Origin: Linnemannia schmuckeri
Taxonomy: Eukaryota; Mortierellomycota; Mortierellomycetes; Mortierellales; Mortierellaceae
Assembly (NCBI GenBank): GCA_029449235.1
Contig: JANATG010000018.1
Span: forward strand, 434,001-498,000
DNA length: 64,000 nucleotides
Direction of reading: 5' to 3'
In this document: piece by piece, positions 22,607 to 36,444 of the stretch
How the letters are laid out: each line of letters opens with the position of its first letter
How positions within the stretch are numbered: the stretch's first letter is position 1
Position numbers and translations under genes: made by a program
Notes under the pieces: generated by a model
Seen by the model: the letters and a program-made list of their open reading frames with translations, nothing else
What the model was told of the DNA's origin: nothing
Database searches by the model: none

Positions 22607-25600
22607 TCATGGGAGGGGAGGAGTAATCGCCGTCATCATAGACTTCGGTAAGGACGGCAGCGGTTTGGTGCTGGTGAAGGTGACGGTGATGGTACTTGTA
22701 CTAACACCAGAACTCGCAACAGCAGCAGCAGGAGGTGGAGGTGGTAGTGGGGAAGGCATCCTGAGGGCAGTAGCCTTGCGCGCAAAGTCCACTCGGTAGT
22801 CGTCGCCAAAGTAATGCGAGATGGCTCGACCAGCTTGCTCCATCTGCTCCTCATACCTCACTCCCACCGTCTCGTTCTCGCTCTTCTTCTTCATGATCGT
22901 CATTTGATTGTATAGTTCCTCATCTACCACCTCTTCCTTCACATTGCCGCGAACAAATGCTGCAACAGAAGGGATACTGATACTGCTGGTGCATAGGGGA
23001 GAAAACGATGGCGACGACGAGGATGAAGAGAACGAGGACGAGGTCAAGCAAGACAAACACGGCTGGTAGACATCGTCTTGGCTGGCCGCGCTCACGGCAC
23101 TGAAGGGTCCAGAAGGAACCGGCGAGGAGGACTGTGACGACGGAGGAGAGACATCAAAACCGATTTCTCCATAAACATCCACACCAATAGCAGAGTGGTT
23201 CTGTCCACTCACTATCTCCACCTCCATCTCATCATTATTATCATCATCGTCCAAGTTCTGAGCCTGACCGTTGTTATCATCGTTGGCACCGGCACCGGTA
23301 TCGGCATTGGCGGCACCATTGGCTGGGCACGCACCACCTGTGAACCCACGGAAACCAACCCCACTAATGGTCGAAGACTGGATCGAGACAGACGACAGAG
23401 GCCGGTTATTGGTGTTTCGACGACCATATCGTTTCCACAAGGTCGACAAGATCGATGTAGAAGAGTCTCTTCGGTTCAATGAGGCGATCGCCTCAGTCGT
23501 CAGAGGCGCCGCTCCAGACTTGCCGTTCTTGGAAGACGAGGTCTCCACCGCAGTAGACAATACCAGCGATGCTTGTGATGGCGATGACGATGGAGACAGA
23601 TGCGAGTGGGTACCGCTTGGACGCAGATAAGGATAGACGGCTCGTCGACCGGTGTAGTACTGGGAGGCGAGGACCTCAGAGTCGTAGGGGAGAGTGTATC
23701 GACTGGAGAAGGAGAACATCGAATCAGTATCGCTGCCGTTGTCGTAATACTCATTTGCATGATCTCCGTGCTCTGGTGAGAAGGGCGGGTTGTTTGGGGC
23801 CGACGAAGAGTGCTTGCAGTCGTAGTTGGATCGATCTAGGAAAGAGGAGGAGGAACTAAATGGGCTGTTGACGCCGACGGGCGCGGTGCCATCGAGGTAG
23901 TTATGTCGCGGAAGCTGCTGCTGAAAAGGACGCGGGAGATGATGATGGCGCGAGGTGTAGAGTGAAGCAGACGATGAGATTGCGGCAACCGAAGGTGTCG
24001 ACGTATAAGGCGACGCTGCAGAAGACGCCATCAGGATCCGACTTGATCTACCAGTTTTGCTATTACTACCACCACTGACACTGCTACCATCTCCGATACC
24101 GACGATTCGAAGAAGTGACGACCCAGGCTTGAATTCTGCTTTCTTCAATTTTCTCCCCTCTTTCTTCAGCCTCGCGGCCTCAATTTGCTCCAATCGCTCC
24201 TTCTCTCTCAAAACCTCTAGCTCTTCCCGATCACGCCTTCCCAACGGCTGCGGGTTCGACTTTCGCTCACCATAGTCCGGAACGAATGGCAAGAAGGTCA
24301 AAATCGGCCTCGACGCAAAGATCCGGTCAGCAGCTAAAGAAATAAGTGCCTCAGGCATGCTCGCAATACTAGCTTTACAGATCATAAGGCTGAGGGGATT
24401 GTTAGATCCGACCATGGCTGAGACTTTGTTGGAACCCTTGACGGCGGCGATGGCGGCATCGGCGCGCTGAGCATAGTAAGACTGAAAGGCAGCGGTGATG
24501 TCGGCGTAGGTGAAGGCGTCGCCGTCGGGCATGTCGTACAGACAGTTGACGAGCACGATGCAATCCAGAATCGCGTTCACCGCCCCGACACCCGCAAAGG
24601 GCACTATCTTGTGGCAGGCGTCTCCGACTAAGACTGTTCGCATGTAGTACCACGTCTTGAAAGCCTGTTTTTGTGGTTTTGGGGTAAGGAGAAGGAGTAA
24701 GAAGAAAAAATGGCAATTTCATGGTTAGATTCACAATTCAACAAAAAATTACGCGTTAGGAATGAAAGGGTGGGGAAAGCTCAATTAAAAAAGTGTAACA
24801 CATTTATTTTTTACCTTGTCTTCGATCATGAACCGCAAAGGGGTGCCCTTGGGCGTTTGGTCATAGATCTCGGCCATTATACCACCATAGGGACTCTTTT
24901 GTTCACGGACACTCTTGAGCTGCATAATCTCATCGACTGTCTCAGGCCCCCACTCGGAGACCTTGAAGTTGGGCTGTTGCTGGTGGTCATTGCTATTACA
25001 GCTGCCCGTACCGGAGCTAATGCCAGTACCTTGACCACCCTCTTTGTTCGAGGGCACAAAATCTTTGGCGACAAGTCCCCAGCAGATTCTGTTTTCTGTC
25101 ACTAGGAACAACCACACCTTTTTTAGCAGGCGAAGCGAAGAAAAGCGAAGAAAAAAATAAAAAAAAGTACGATCAGTCAATGCGCAGATTGGTCGAAACG
25201 CGAAAAATCCGATGTAATAGTGACATATTAATCCAAGACAGCTGATCAAACAACACTCTGTTCTTACCGAGAACCCAGATTTAGGTAGAATAGTAATGGC
25301 CTGACAACTTTTATCCTTCAGGAATGGATACTTCTCCGGATCAAGCGAGTTGGTAATCCCAACCATCGCATGCTGGTCAAACCGCAACGGTCGCTGATCC
25401 GATTTGGGCAGCCGGATCTCACCCCGATGGTTCACTCCGCCACCATATTTTGTAGCGGAGACTGCGGTCATCATCGTCGCTGTTACGGCCGCAGACGTCA
25501 ATGTCGAGAACGACGTCACCGAGGCTGCTGACGATGCCGACACGCTTGCACTACCAAGACCCGACAGCGACGACGCGCCCGCCGACAAGAGCGAGGCAGA

Positions 25601-26400
25601 TGCCGACGCGGATGAGGGTAAAGAAGGCGAAGAAGACGAGGTAGCCGCGGACGAGAGTTTCTTGAGGGTCGAGACAAGACCTCTCTTTTCAAGTCCGATA
25701 TTATTCGGTTTACGGGACTGAGTCAAGATGGTCCGGTAAATAGATTGGCGGATCCCCGAGTAGGCTCCATCGGCGCCGATGACAATGTCGGCATGGTATA
25801 TTGTGTTGTCTGAGCAGCGGATCTGGGCTCGCTCGCTGGTCTGGGTGACCTCGAGGACCTTCTTAGAGAAGTGGACTTTGTGGAGGGGCACGTGGCCTTG
25901 CAAGATTCTGTGGAATTCTGGACGCGTCAAAATGATATTGAAGTATCCGTACCTGTTTCGAGAGATGGAATGGAAAGTAGTGGTGAGAAATAGAAAAAAA
26001 GAGTTAACGAGAACGAGAGATTTGCAAAGGTCAGTCAGCTATCGCCGCGCGCACATGTATCACAAACAGAACTAATCACACAAACGCAAAGACACAAATA
26101 AATAACATACCGTTGACCAATAAATATAGAAGGTAAACTGCCAATAAACTTCAAATTCTCGTCCAAGAAAACAGCCCCCGTAGTCGGTTTCGAGACCGCA
26201 ATCAGCTCCTCTAGAAGACCCAGCTGTTCAAAGCACCGGAGCATCATCGCGCTGAGAACGATAGCACTTCCTAGGGAGCGGTATTCGTTTCCACGTTCGA
26301 GAATCACGTAACGGTGCATCTTTGCACGCTCGAGCATGATGGCCAGCGAGAGACCGGCGAGACCGGCGCCGACTATGACGATACAGGGGTTTGGGGCCAT
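22607..26400 (-). CDS. FAD-dependent monooxygenase with long C-terminal extension
   Basis: A flavoprotein of the para-hydroxybenzoate-hydroxylase fold, which by family adds one oxygen atom to an organic substrate using NAD(P)H. Four exons (26400-26111, 25952-25268, 25117-24815, 24664-22607) give about 1111 residues. The FAD fingerprint IVGAGLAG is at residues 9-16, the DG motif GADGAYSGIR near 156-165 and the GD motif VGDACHKIVPFAG at about 439-451. A Ser/Ala-rich insertion of about 60 residues interrupts the substrate domain near 190-255. The core ends near 560, and a Ser/Pro/acidic low-complexity extension of about 550 residues without a recognised domain follows. Intron 2 uses an A-rich acceptor (TGCTAAAAAAG) at 25118; the more usual-looking TTCCTAG at 25102 would break the frame. 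The start ATG opens directly on the FAD strand, so no targeting peptide is seen. The substrate is unknown. Confidence 0.85.
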
Positions 26401-28547
26401 TTGTTTTTATGTAGGCGATTAGTTAAATTAGTTGAGAGGGAGGAGAGAGGGAGGGTGGTAAAGTGTAGAATGGATGATGCAAACTGCCTGATATGGGGCG
26501 ATGTTTGTGCGTGAGTGAGGCAAGAGGCAAGGAGAGAGAGATAACGATGGTAATCTGTAGAGAAGAGAAAGAGAGGATAGGTAAGAGAGAAGAGAAAGAA
26601 CAATGAACGCCCCAAAAGAGGAAATCGTTTCTCTATTTATCTGAAAACTACCTTCGCCCATAAATACATACCAAGCGCCCTCCTCCTCTCTCTCTTTTTT
26701 TTGCACTTTGCACATGCATAAGGACTCAGACGACAACAACGCTCTCGCTCTCGCCCTCCACCTGCCAACGCTCGACAACTCAACCCAACTCAACCCAACT
26801 CAACTTAACGCTTTTTGTTACAACTTTGTTGGGCAAACGCCTTCACTTTCAAAGGTCCATGGGCCAACAACGCTTTGACATTCTTCAGATTAGCTTCGCG
26901 CTCTCGCAGGACTGGAAAAAACGAGCTCTTATCCCTCCCGTTTTCCTCTACCCCATCTGCCAGCCGAAAGGGAGGGGAAGAGGGCAAACTGGGCTCTTAC
27001 CAATAGACGCGGAAAAGGGCAGACCAGGCAAGACAAGGCAAGTCGATGAGTGAGGAAGCGGCTTGACAGATGGACGGACAACATCAAATCCAAAATTACT
27101 ATTCCCAAAACAATAGGAAGGTGTGAAAAAAATACAAGTTGAAAAAACAATGTTAAGTACCTAATGACACCCTCTCTCACACGCACTCACTCCTCACTAA
27201 AGGATACGCAAGGAGAAAAACAAACAAGTTCAGGACAATAAGAGTAGGAGCAGAGCAGGAGCGTGGGCATGGACAAAGACAATGAGAAAAGAAGGCAAAA
27301 GTGGACAGAGATCAAAAAACACAGGACCAGAGTACAATGACGGTCCACGATGAGGTCGAGCATGAATGATGCTAATTCAATGGTGAACGGCAAATGGTCG
27401 AGAGCATTTTTTAACATGTACAAATCAAGACATCAGAATGAGAACAAATGGACCTACCCAAGTCAATGCCTAGGCTTAGGCATAATCCACCATTTCACTT
27501 TCCCTATTCTCCACAATATTCGCTTTGATAGCTAAATGAGGGAATACAACAGTTATTGAATTTAAAATGACACGGGATACAAGGGGAATGGGTCAAGGGT
27601 TAAGAGATAATCGAAATGGAGGATTTAGCATCGACTTGACCTTTCATCTCTTCTTCTCTCTCTCTTTTTTTTTTGGCAACATACCATTCGTTTTATTGCA
27701 CTTTTGCAACCTCCCCTCCTTTTGCTTACTCACCACCCTTTCAGTTTTTTTTCTTACTAACAGCGACGATGACCCAACCACCCTCCTACCTGCAATGAAA
27801 GCAATTGCGCATTGTTTTGTTTTATTTGTTTGCTTATTAGGGGTTATTTTGGTTTGTTTGCACAAACATCCACGAAACAATAGGGCCTTCGCAATATCTC
27901 TCCATCAGACACAAACAAACCCAGCAACGACAGCAGACAGCTACCACGCTCAATTTCTAGACAGAGGATCAAAAAAAGGGATGGAAACAATTGGAGAGAG
28001 CACGAAAATTAACAAGCGGCTAGCAGGACCAACCAATGGATGGCGCGAAAAGCAAGAACATCAGGGAAGGACAACATTTCACAAGAGAAGAAAAACCGCA
28101 AACGAGAAAACTGAAATCGACAAACAGAAAAGTAAAGACAATTGACGAGAAGGACAGGATCATAAATATGGTGAAGCATTTTAGGAGCATGAAAAATGAG
28201 GTGGCATGAAAACCAGCTTGTTAGTGTTCATGATGAAGAAATATAAGGAACGACGATGACGAGAAAGCATTTACAGAGAAAGAACTGTAATGCAATGCAA
28301 GATCAATGTCGAGAGGATGCTCAGATAGGAGGCAAGGCAAAAACGTGTACGCCTCCTAAGAAAATCGAGTTTGTGCTTAACAACAAAAAGGGCGGCAAAA
28401 TGCTAACGACAGTTTAAACGTATACGTTTCTTTTTATGTGTATGCCTGTATGTGTTTTGCAAGCAATGCTTTATTTACATGTGTGAGATGCCAATAGGGA
28501 AGGAGTTATGAAGCAAGAAAAAAGAAACGAAAGAAAAAAGCAATATC
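26401..28547. other. Intergenic region
   Basis: This lies upstream of the monooxygenase gene and downstream of the DIP2-like gene, both on the minus strand. A reverse-strand AATAAA at 28470-28475 fits the 3' end of the DIP2-like transcript. A 192-codon ATG frame at 27567-28145 has no domain and an A/T-rich, low-complexity composition, so I do not call it a gene. Confidence 0.55.
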
Positions 28548-31500
28548 TTAAGGGAACCCATTCATTGACTCCGAGAAAGGAATGTGGGTCGTGTTGACAA
28601 CAATCGCGGGCGCAGGTGCTGGTGCTGCTGCTGGTGTTGCTGGTGTTGCTGGTGCTAGTGGGGGGTTGGTAGCGATGGTGCTACCATTCATTGCAGATCC
28701 AAGTCCAGATCCAGAGACAACCGGACTTCCAACTCCAGGCGTTCCAGGCGCAGGCGCTTTCTTGCTCGTCACAGGACTCGTGTTTGTCAATGGCGTAATC
28801 GAGACCGACGTCGCTGGTGTGGCCGTAGCTGTTGCTGTTGATCCTCCTGTTCCTGCTCCTCCGATAGTGACCGATGACAAGTTGGTAGTCGACGAGATGG
28901 GTGACTCGCATCGTGCAGGAGCTGGCGAATCATCGCCACCAAACCCACTACCACCATTTCCAGACATGTTGCTGCTCTTGGGCGTCGTCGGGGGCATCAT
29001 TCCTGTGAACGAAGACGTCAGGCCTACAGAGGACCCGGATCCTGGTCTTGATCCATTATACCCTCCAATACTGCTGGTACTTCCATGAGAATGATGGTTA
29101 CTATACCCTGCTGGGTAACTTCCTCCTCCACCACCGCTACCTTGAGATCCAGAGCCGACCCCGCCGTGGCCTCCGTGACCTCCCTTGAGGTTACTGAACA
29201 TGGTTCCAATGAATGACCGCACAGACCGCACAGACCGCATTGACGCCATTGAGGTATTTGACCGGTTCGACCGGATAGAGCTGGGCTTCTCCGGATGTCC
29301 GCCGCCGACCGAGACCGAGGGGATAGAATTTGAGCCACCCAGACCGCTGTTGAGACGACTTATCACGGGCGTCATAGGCGTGATGGGCTGCATCTGCTCC
29401 GGCACAGACTTTGGCAACGAACCACGAGGGTAATGGATATGAAGCAATGGCCTATTTGGTAAGATGTAACAAGTATGTCAGCTAGAAAAAAACACAACAA
29501 ACACAATGCATACGAAAAGTACCCGCGGTTACCTCAAGACATTCATGACAAAACAACTTACATTTTGGCGCTCATAAAGAGACTAAGCATCTTGCCGCGC
29601 TGCTTCTCGCCGAATCGGTTTTTGGTCAAGACACCCTCCCCAACAATCGCAATGACGTCAGGCATGAATTGGTGCTTCTCTAAGACCTGATGCATCACCG
29701 ACATGGTCAAGTTAACAACCGTGACATCCGGCTGGCGCACCTGAACTACACATACAACGGCCTGATCCGCCTGGAACACAATACTATGTAATAAAAGCAC
29801 AAATGGCCATCGTGTCAGTCTCGATTGTGACCATAACATAAACTGGACAGACGCAACATCGCAATACAATTTAGCTCTCAATTTACCTTCCGTTAGGAGC
29901 GACATTAGGGTGGCAACGCTCAATGGTCCCCTCGATATCCTTGGGGAAATGCATCAACCCGTTGACTTCAAAAGTCTCTCCAATCGAGCCCAAGACAAAC
30001 AGCAGACTCGTCGGTTTACCGCCATTGAACGTGTCCTTGGAATAGTTCCACAAGAATCCAATCTCTCCTGTGCGGACATAGCTGATTCTGGCGTCTCCTC
30101 CTGCAATCGTCACATTGTAACGACTGTTCATGTCAGAAGGCGATCCAGGCTCGCTTGTGGCTTTTTCCGCAGCACCGCTGGGCAGAATCTTGGACGCCTC
30201 GACTGTCAGAGGCGATGCGTTCGAGAAACTTCGTCCATGTTCTCGGGCTGCACCCTGGTATGACTGAACGTTCGCCTCGGACGACACCCAGATCTCACCA
30301 ATCTCTCGCGACAAGCAAATCTCTCTCGTCTCTGGGTTCACAATGGCCACCGTGGTTCCGCAGATAGGCTATCCAAAGTAATAAATTGCAACCAATGAGT
30401 TGATAAACACGCTAAAAAAAATATTGTCTTTGTCATGTCAGGACGAAATAGTAACAGCCAAAGCCACTTACGATACCACTGTCCTCAACCCAGATACCGG
30501 TAGGGTCCTCCTGCTCGGTCGTGATTTGGACAGTTCCACGGCGCAACGCCTTCAAGGAAAGATGCAACCTCACGGGCTCAATGTTCATGTACGAGCGAGT
30601 GGTCACCATAGGGTTGATCATATGTCCAAACATGGCGTTAATGACGGTGGGTTCCAAGCGGGACTGGGCAAACTTCCGTTCAATCGCCTGGTTCACCTCT
30701 GTACGTGGTCGGCCTTCCGTGTTAAGCAAAAAGTTTTTGACACCGGTAAAGTTGAACGAAGCCGGCGTGATTGGCTCCGATGTATTGGTCGCCTGTTCCA
30801 ACATAGCATAGTTGAGAAGCGCGTCCCTCACTAATGTTATGTAAAATACAAGGATATAAAATCAGTTGTCGCGTCAAAGTATGTATAGCATGTTATAAGT
30901 CGAACAATAAACACAAAGATTACCTCCGTGTCGCTCAAGAGCCTCAAAGTAAATCTGAGGGTTGGTTGAAAAGTCTGTGTACTGGAGCATGACGGTCGGA
31001 GCGCCAGCATAAACTCCCAGTCCACAAGAGTACAAGAGTCCAATGCCTGAAAAGGTCTTCCAGCACGATAAAATGGGTCGACCTGTCTTCAAGCGGCACT
31101 GGACCTTTTGTGCCCGACACTGCGCCATTAGGGCTGAATGGCTGACCTTGACCAATGTCCGTCGCATGTCGGTCGAGTAATGTACAAACACCATGGCAGG
31201 TGCGGTCTTGGCCAAAGCAGCATGTGGTGGTGCAATATATCCCGACTCCTTGCCCAGGTTTTTACTCATTTTGGGCGCCTTGGACACGTTAAAAACCGTC
31301 GGCAAGACAGCATCCTGACGGGGTCCAATGCATGCCTTGACGTGAATCAAAGTCGTCTTTTGCTTCATCAGGTCATCTGTTGCAGTGTTTCCAATCAAAT
31401 GTGTGACTTTCAACTCAGCTAAAAGACCCATCAGCAACGTGATATCCTCATGCAAGCGTGCAGCCTCAGGCATCTGAACAGGAATAGGAACGAGACCAAG

Positions 31501-32853
31501 AAGCCAGCAGGCATAGACGGTTGCTGCAAACTCGATTCCGTTGGGAAACAAGAGGACGACCTTGTCCCCTGTATGGAAGCCTCCACGCTTCTCAATGTAG
31601 CTGGCAATCGAGACAACCTTGGCACCAAACTTGCGGAAAGTGAGGCCCTTGGTGTCCTTGCCCCGGTTGTCGACACCGACGAAGGCAATCTCATCCTGGT
31701 TCATGACTGAGCGCCAGACGAGAATCTCGGCGAGACTCGTGAAGTGCGACAGGTTGATCTTTGTCTTTTCGTCCAGAACTTCCTTTGGATAGTCACAGCA
31801 CGAAAACTGAACCATGCGTGCATGTGATGGCAGTGCAGCCTCACGAACAGCCAATGCCTCTATATGCAAACGATTATAACAAAAATGTGTCAGTTTCAGA
31901 TCTCAGGAACATACGTCTTGATCACCGATCACAGCCGTTGATTGATGAAAGAAATAAGAAAGAAATATCAATTGAAACCTTAAAATAACAACTTACCGAC
32001 ACCCCAAATGCCACCGGTGGTATCATCTCCAAAGGAGATATTAAAGATGGTGTCATCCACGGATGTGTGGATATGCATCAATCGAAGCCGTCCAAGCTCA
32101 AACATCTTCCGGCACAGGACTGGATGCAAAACCCGCTTGCCATTCTTGAACGCTCGTGGTAAGCTTCCCGTCGGAGCAATCGCAATACAGTACAATCGCA
32201 GCCCATGATAGTCCATCATCGCCTGCTTGGCAAAATCTGCCAGCTTGATCAAATCAACCCGTTGACTCCTGGGTGTCTCTGCACAAATCACTGGCAAGTG
32301 CTCATTGTTCACAAAGCACTCAAATGATATACTATTTCAGGTTGAGAAGGATTAGAATAGATAAGTATAATTAGTCTCTTTTTTTCGGTAAAGCCCATAA
32401 AAATAAATGTCGCATATTCTCGCAAGATTCATACCAGGAAGTAAAGCCCACAATACGGTCGAGGATGGTGTTGGAGAGATCTGCCGTGTAGTGATAGTCA
32501 AATTCGACAATCTCAGGGTGAACCAGATCCACAATCTCCTGCTGAATCCTGTCCTCATATAATCCAAAAATTACGACCCGTCCCTCGATGAGTCCTCCCA
32601 GGAGTCCGGTGCGCAAAAATCCCGCGGGGACGGGGTCATACACCTCAGGTATCATCGTATCGACAGGCACAATCAGAGGAAGTGCATGGAAAATCGACTG
32701 CGAGTGCTTGGGAAGCTCCCAGAATCCAAAGGCAATTGAAGGTGAATCAATCCAGATCTCGCCGACACGATTAGGCTGACACAATGCCGTTGTCTCTGGA
32801 TCCACAATGGCAAGTGTGGCTAATGAATGTGGAAAACGGGAAGTTAAATAAAG

Positions 32854-32905
<52 letters not shown>

Positions 32906-35632
32906 TCCAAAACATGCTTAGGTCATCAAATAAATCAACATCAAAAAAAAAAGATCAAGATATGCCTGCCCAATATGCAATTTTGATTTTTAAAATTACC
33001 TCGTGGCATTGCATATCCAAAAGCGCCGACGAGCACAACGCCACGTTCTGATGCTCTTGAGATCGCCTCTTCTCCCGTCGCCAACACCTGAATCATATTA
33101 GCCTTGAGTGCTCCGCGATCCAGCAAATAGTGACAGATGGTGTTGGAGGCGGGTGAGTACCCTTGTGGCCGGCGCTTGGTTCCTGGCTCGGGAAGTGGGC
33201 CGCGCGGTACCTCATACTCGAATCCAAAATCAATCACATCCGCTCCTCTAGGGAAGACCAAGTAGTCGCGCATACTGAGAATCATTCCTCCATGTTCTGG
33301 TAGACTGGACATGGGGACAACTACCTGCTGGGGTGAGGGGACACCCAAGTCTCCCAAGAACTCGTTCGCAAACTGAAGATCCAACATAGGTTTGACCATC
33401 ACGGCGTCGATCAAGAACGTCTCCAAACACGATAGTGGCGGTGCGTCTCGCTTGGCGCCCTCGGTTGGCCTGAATCTCAGCAATTCTCGAATACCTTCGT
33501 AATCTCCCAAGGCAGTCGTAGCACGATATCGCTGAGCGCAATGTGCCCAAAGTCCTGGCGTATCTGTGACGCCACTGTGAATAAAAATGGTGTGGCTTCC
33601 GCGGTACACGCCTAACAATCCACCCAGGACCAGTCCAACCTGCTGTCGCGGTTCGAGCCAGCTCAGGACCACATCGGTCTTTTTGCCATCTGGGAGGGTT
33701 GTGCTTGATCGTCGAGTAGGAGGGGATGCTGGCTGTGTAGGGGTTGAAGGTGTCTTGGGCTCAGTGGCGGAACGGGGAGTGAAGGCGCTGGTGGGCGATG
33801 AAGGGGTGGCGCCACAGCTCCTGTTGGGGTTGGCTCCGAGGGATTGTTTGATGGCGTGGCACTGTGAGAGCATTGTCCGATGGCTGACTGCAACGCCCTT
33901 CAGTTCGCCGTTGGGAGACTTGCTGTACTCGATATAGGCGAGATCTGGAAGCTCGATATCGGGCCAACCTTCCTTCTTTTTTGGGTGCCAGCTGCCGAGA
34001 GTGTCCGTCTTCCACCATGCGACTCCCAGTGGCCAGTCGACGCCCTTGTGCATGGCCAGATCCTTGCTCAATGCCTTGTGGTTGTACTCTGTCGTCAGTG
34101 CCAGTTCAGCCTTGGTGTAGTTGAGGATGTAGGTCATCTCTGCAAACTCCTCGATGACGTTGATAGGCACGGCAGTCATCCCTGCCATCATGCATCCGTA
34201 AAAGGCAGCCAAAAAGTCCATGATCTCCGACTTACGATAGACCAACGCCACACGAGACCCACGGCGCAACTGCGTCTTTTCGAGGATGGTCTGGCTGATC
34301 TTCTCCGCCCGTCCGTGCAGTTTTTCCCATGTCCACGAGGCAGTCTCCCTGCCTTTGATATCGACGACAGAGAAAGCCTTTGCACTGGCCATATAGAGTC
34401 CGCGAAACCTCAGGACCTCCATAATGCTTGCGAACCGGTTCATAGGTGTCATGGTCGATTCATCGACAGCCTGCTCGAGGATGGATCTGGGTTCGAGGGG
34501 CAGCATTTGTTTCCCGGCTAGCTCCTCGACGTTAATTTTAGGTCGTTCAATGTTGGGGAGGTTGACCTGAGGGCGCCATGGCATGTTGTCGTTAGCGTTC
34601 GCGACTATTAGATAAGGCATCAACAGAGACAATTTGTTAGCAGAAAAGAAGAAAAAAAAATGGGTCCAACAGTATTTGTGGTTTAGATCTCTCCTCGCTA
34701 TTAAAGAACGATCCAGCCCTTGCTTGCTTGTCGAGTGCGATTGTTGGTCGTCGCATAGTGGCAGTGAGCAGGAATACCCTGCGAGGATGTGTGTTTGTTA
34801 TTTGCTCTTTTCCCTCCCAACTGCCTTTCCCCTTCCCATCCTTTCCCGAACCCACACAACATCCACATTCACACAACATTCACGCTCGCAGACACGCATT
34901 GCGGAAAAGAAGAGACGAATCCGCTTCGTCCGTTCGGTCCAGATGGTGGGCGCGGGACTATCGGGAGCAAAATAAAGCTGTCTTCACTCCACCTTTTCCT
35001 GCTGCTCTTCGTACTCGTTTCTTTTTAGTCGTTCTTTCCTTCGTCCTTTTTCCATCAACACTGACGGACGGACGGACTCATTATCATATCATCATCGGCT
35101 GCTCTATTAAATTCAGAAAAATCTATTAAATCATACCTGGCGGAGATACAGGGCTGTTCTGAAAGGTCTTGGGTCGTGCCCTGCGATACATATCATCATA
35201 GGCCGGGCCGGGAGGGACCTGGCCCCCCGCTGGCGGTGGTGGCGGCGGGCCATATCTTTCCATCACTTGCATTATATACAATGTAAAAAGAAACAAAAAG
35301 AACAATTGGTCAGTTTCTCCGGCTGGGCAAGTAAGGTCCTTCACGACTCCTTCTTGATATACTGTTTATCCATTTGATAAGGAAAGGCCAGGGGAGAGAA
35401 CGTCGTTCGTGTTTTTGTATGTTTCTTATTGCTTACTGGGTCGTGGGCCTCGGTGATGGAGGTCATGTCCGCCATTCATGGGACGATTAGGTGGAGGGTG
35501 GAAGGCATTGTCGCGCAGGTTGGACATGCTGTTGGCGCCACGAGGGATCTGGTAGTGTTGTGGAGGCATGTTAAGCATCTCGCCCGAGGTGGAACGGACG
35601 TGGTTGCGGGTGTTTATCGACAGGGACGCCAT
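28548..35632 (-). CDS. DIP2/Cmr2-like protein with tandem adenylation-type domains
   Basis: Related to fungal Cps1, yeast Cmr2/Dip2 and animal DIP2, which carry fatty-acyl-AMP-ligase-like domains and have been linked to control of diacylglycerol pools. Ten exons: 35632-35437, 35265-35137, 34604-33000, 32819-32435, 32331-31997, 31859-30924, 30830-30472, 30368-29887, 29783-29562, 29451-28548. All junctions keep frame and give 1850 residues. The N-terminal 108 residues are Pro-rich; I see no DMAP1-binding domain. The first adenylation-type domain runs from about 170 to 880, with NRVGEIWIDSPSIAFGFW and FVNNEHLPVI. It carries a Ser/Thr/Pro loop in exon 3. The second runs from about 900 to 1560, with GDKVVLLFPNGIEF, VHYSTDMRRT and GEIWVSSEA. 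The last 275 residues are Ser/Gly/Thr-rich. Catalytic competence cannot be judged by eye. The neighbouring monooxygenase is on the same strand but 2.1 kb away. Confidence 0.93.
32859..32903 (+). repeat. A45 tract (T45 on the coding strand) in a DIP2-like intron
   Basis: This run of 45 A lies in the third intron (32999-32820) of the minus-strand DIP2-like gene. Read on the coding strand it is T45 ending 38 nt before the ATTAG acceptor, where a polypyrimidine tract belongs. Confidence 0.85.
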
Positions 35633-36401
35633 GGACGCGGGTAGTGTCTAAGGGTGTGTCTGGGGAGAGGTGACTGTGGGTGTGGTAGGTAGGTATGTTA
35701 GGAGAGCGAAAGAGAGAGTCAAGGAGTGCTGTTAGAGAGAGAGGAAGGAGAGAGTGTTTCCAAGGTAGAGAAGCTGTTGTTGTCAAGAAGAAGCGGGGGA
35801 GAAGGGAGAAAGAAAAGAAAGAGTGGGTGAGTGAAAGGGAAAAGGAACGATGTGGTGTGTGTGGGAGAAGGAGGAAGAAGGGAGGAGGGAAACGCAATAA
35901 TATAAAATAACTATCGCAAGTAGTCAAACAGACAGACATAATCAGGCAGGTCGATTGTCGAGACACATACAAAACAACATCACAAGCAAGCCAACTAAAC
36001 TAATAGCTACTACCACTACACTACTACTACTCTACACACGCGCATTCGTATTGCAATGCTGGTAACACCCAATACACATCGCACTCTTGTTCCTTTCACT
36101 CGGCGTAAAAGTTGAGCGTTGAAATATAACACACCATCTTCCCAGTTCAGTTGTAGATAGTAGAACGAGTGTGAATATGGTCATCATAATTATAACCATA
36201 GGGTATAGGGGGTAAAAGGGAACTGGTGCATATGAAAAGGGACAATGAAGGAGGGACCGAGATGAGGATTGATGCAACAAGATGTGTGAGTATTGACAAC
36301 CCCTTCCCCTCTTTTTTCACTCATCCCCCCTTTTCACACATACTTTCCGGCTCAATTGCCAACGGTTCTTCTGTACGCGACATCCACAGGGAACAAAGTA
36401 A

Positions 36402-36444
36402 AGCAGCAAGCAAGCAGCAAAGCAAGCAGCAAAGCAAGCAGCAA
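36402..36444 (+). repeat. AGCAAGCAGCAA minisatellite
   Basis: About three and a half copies of a 12-nt unit (AAGCAAGCAGCA type). A related TTTGC run follows near 36504-36520. Confidence 0.8.

Noticed and set aside
25096..25117. Acceptor TTCCTAG for intron 2 of the FAD monooxygenase
   Set aside because: It breaks the reading frame. The acceptor TGCTAAAAAAG at 25118 keeps frame and restores the typical VWLFLVTENRICW stretch.
27567..28145. 192-codon ATG frame on the plus strand
   Set aside because: A/T-rich, with hydrophobic and then Lys/Arg-rich low-complexity sequence. It has no domain and its codon use is unlike the real genes.
22607..35632. Monooxygenase plus adenylation-domain gene as a biosynthetic cluster
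   Set aside because: The large gene is a conserved DIP2/Cps1-type protein, not an NRPS or PKS. The genes are 2.1 kb apart and no other cluster genes are present.
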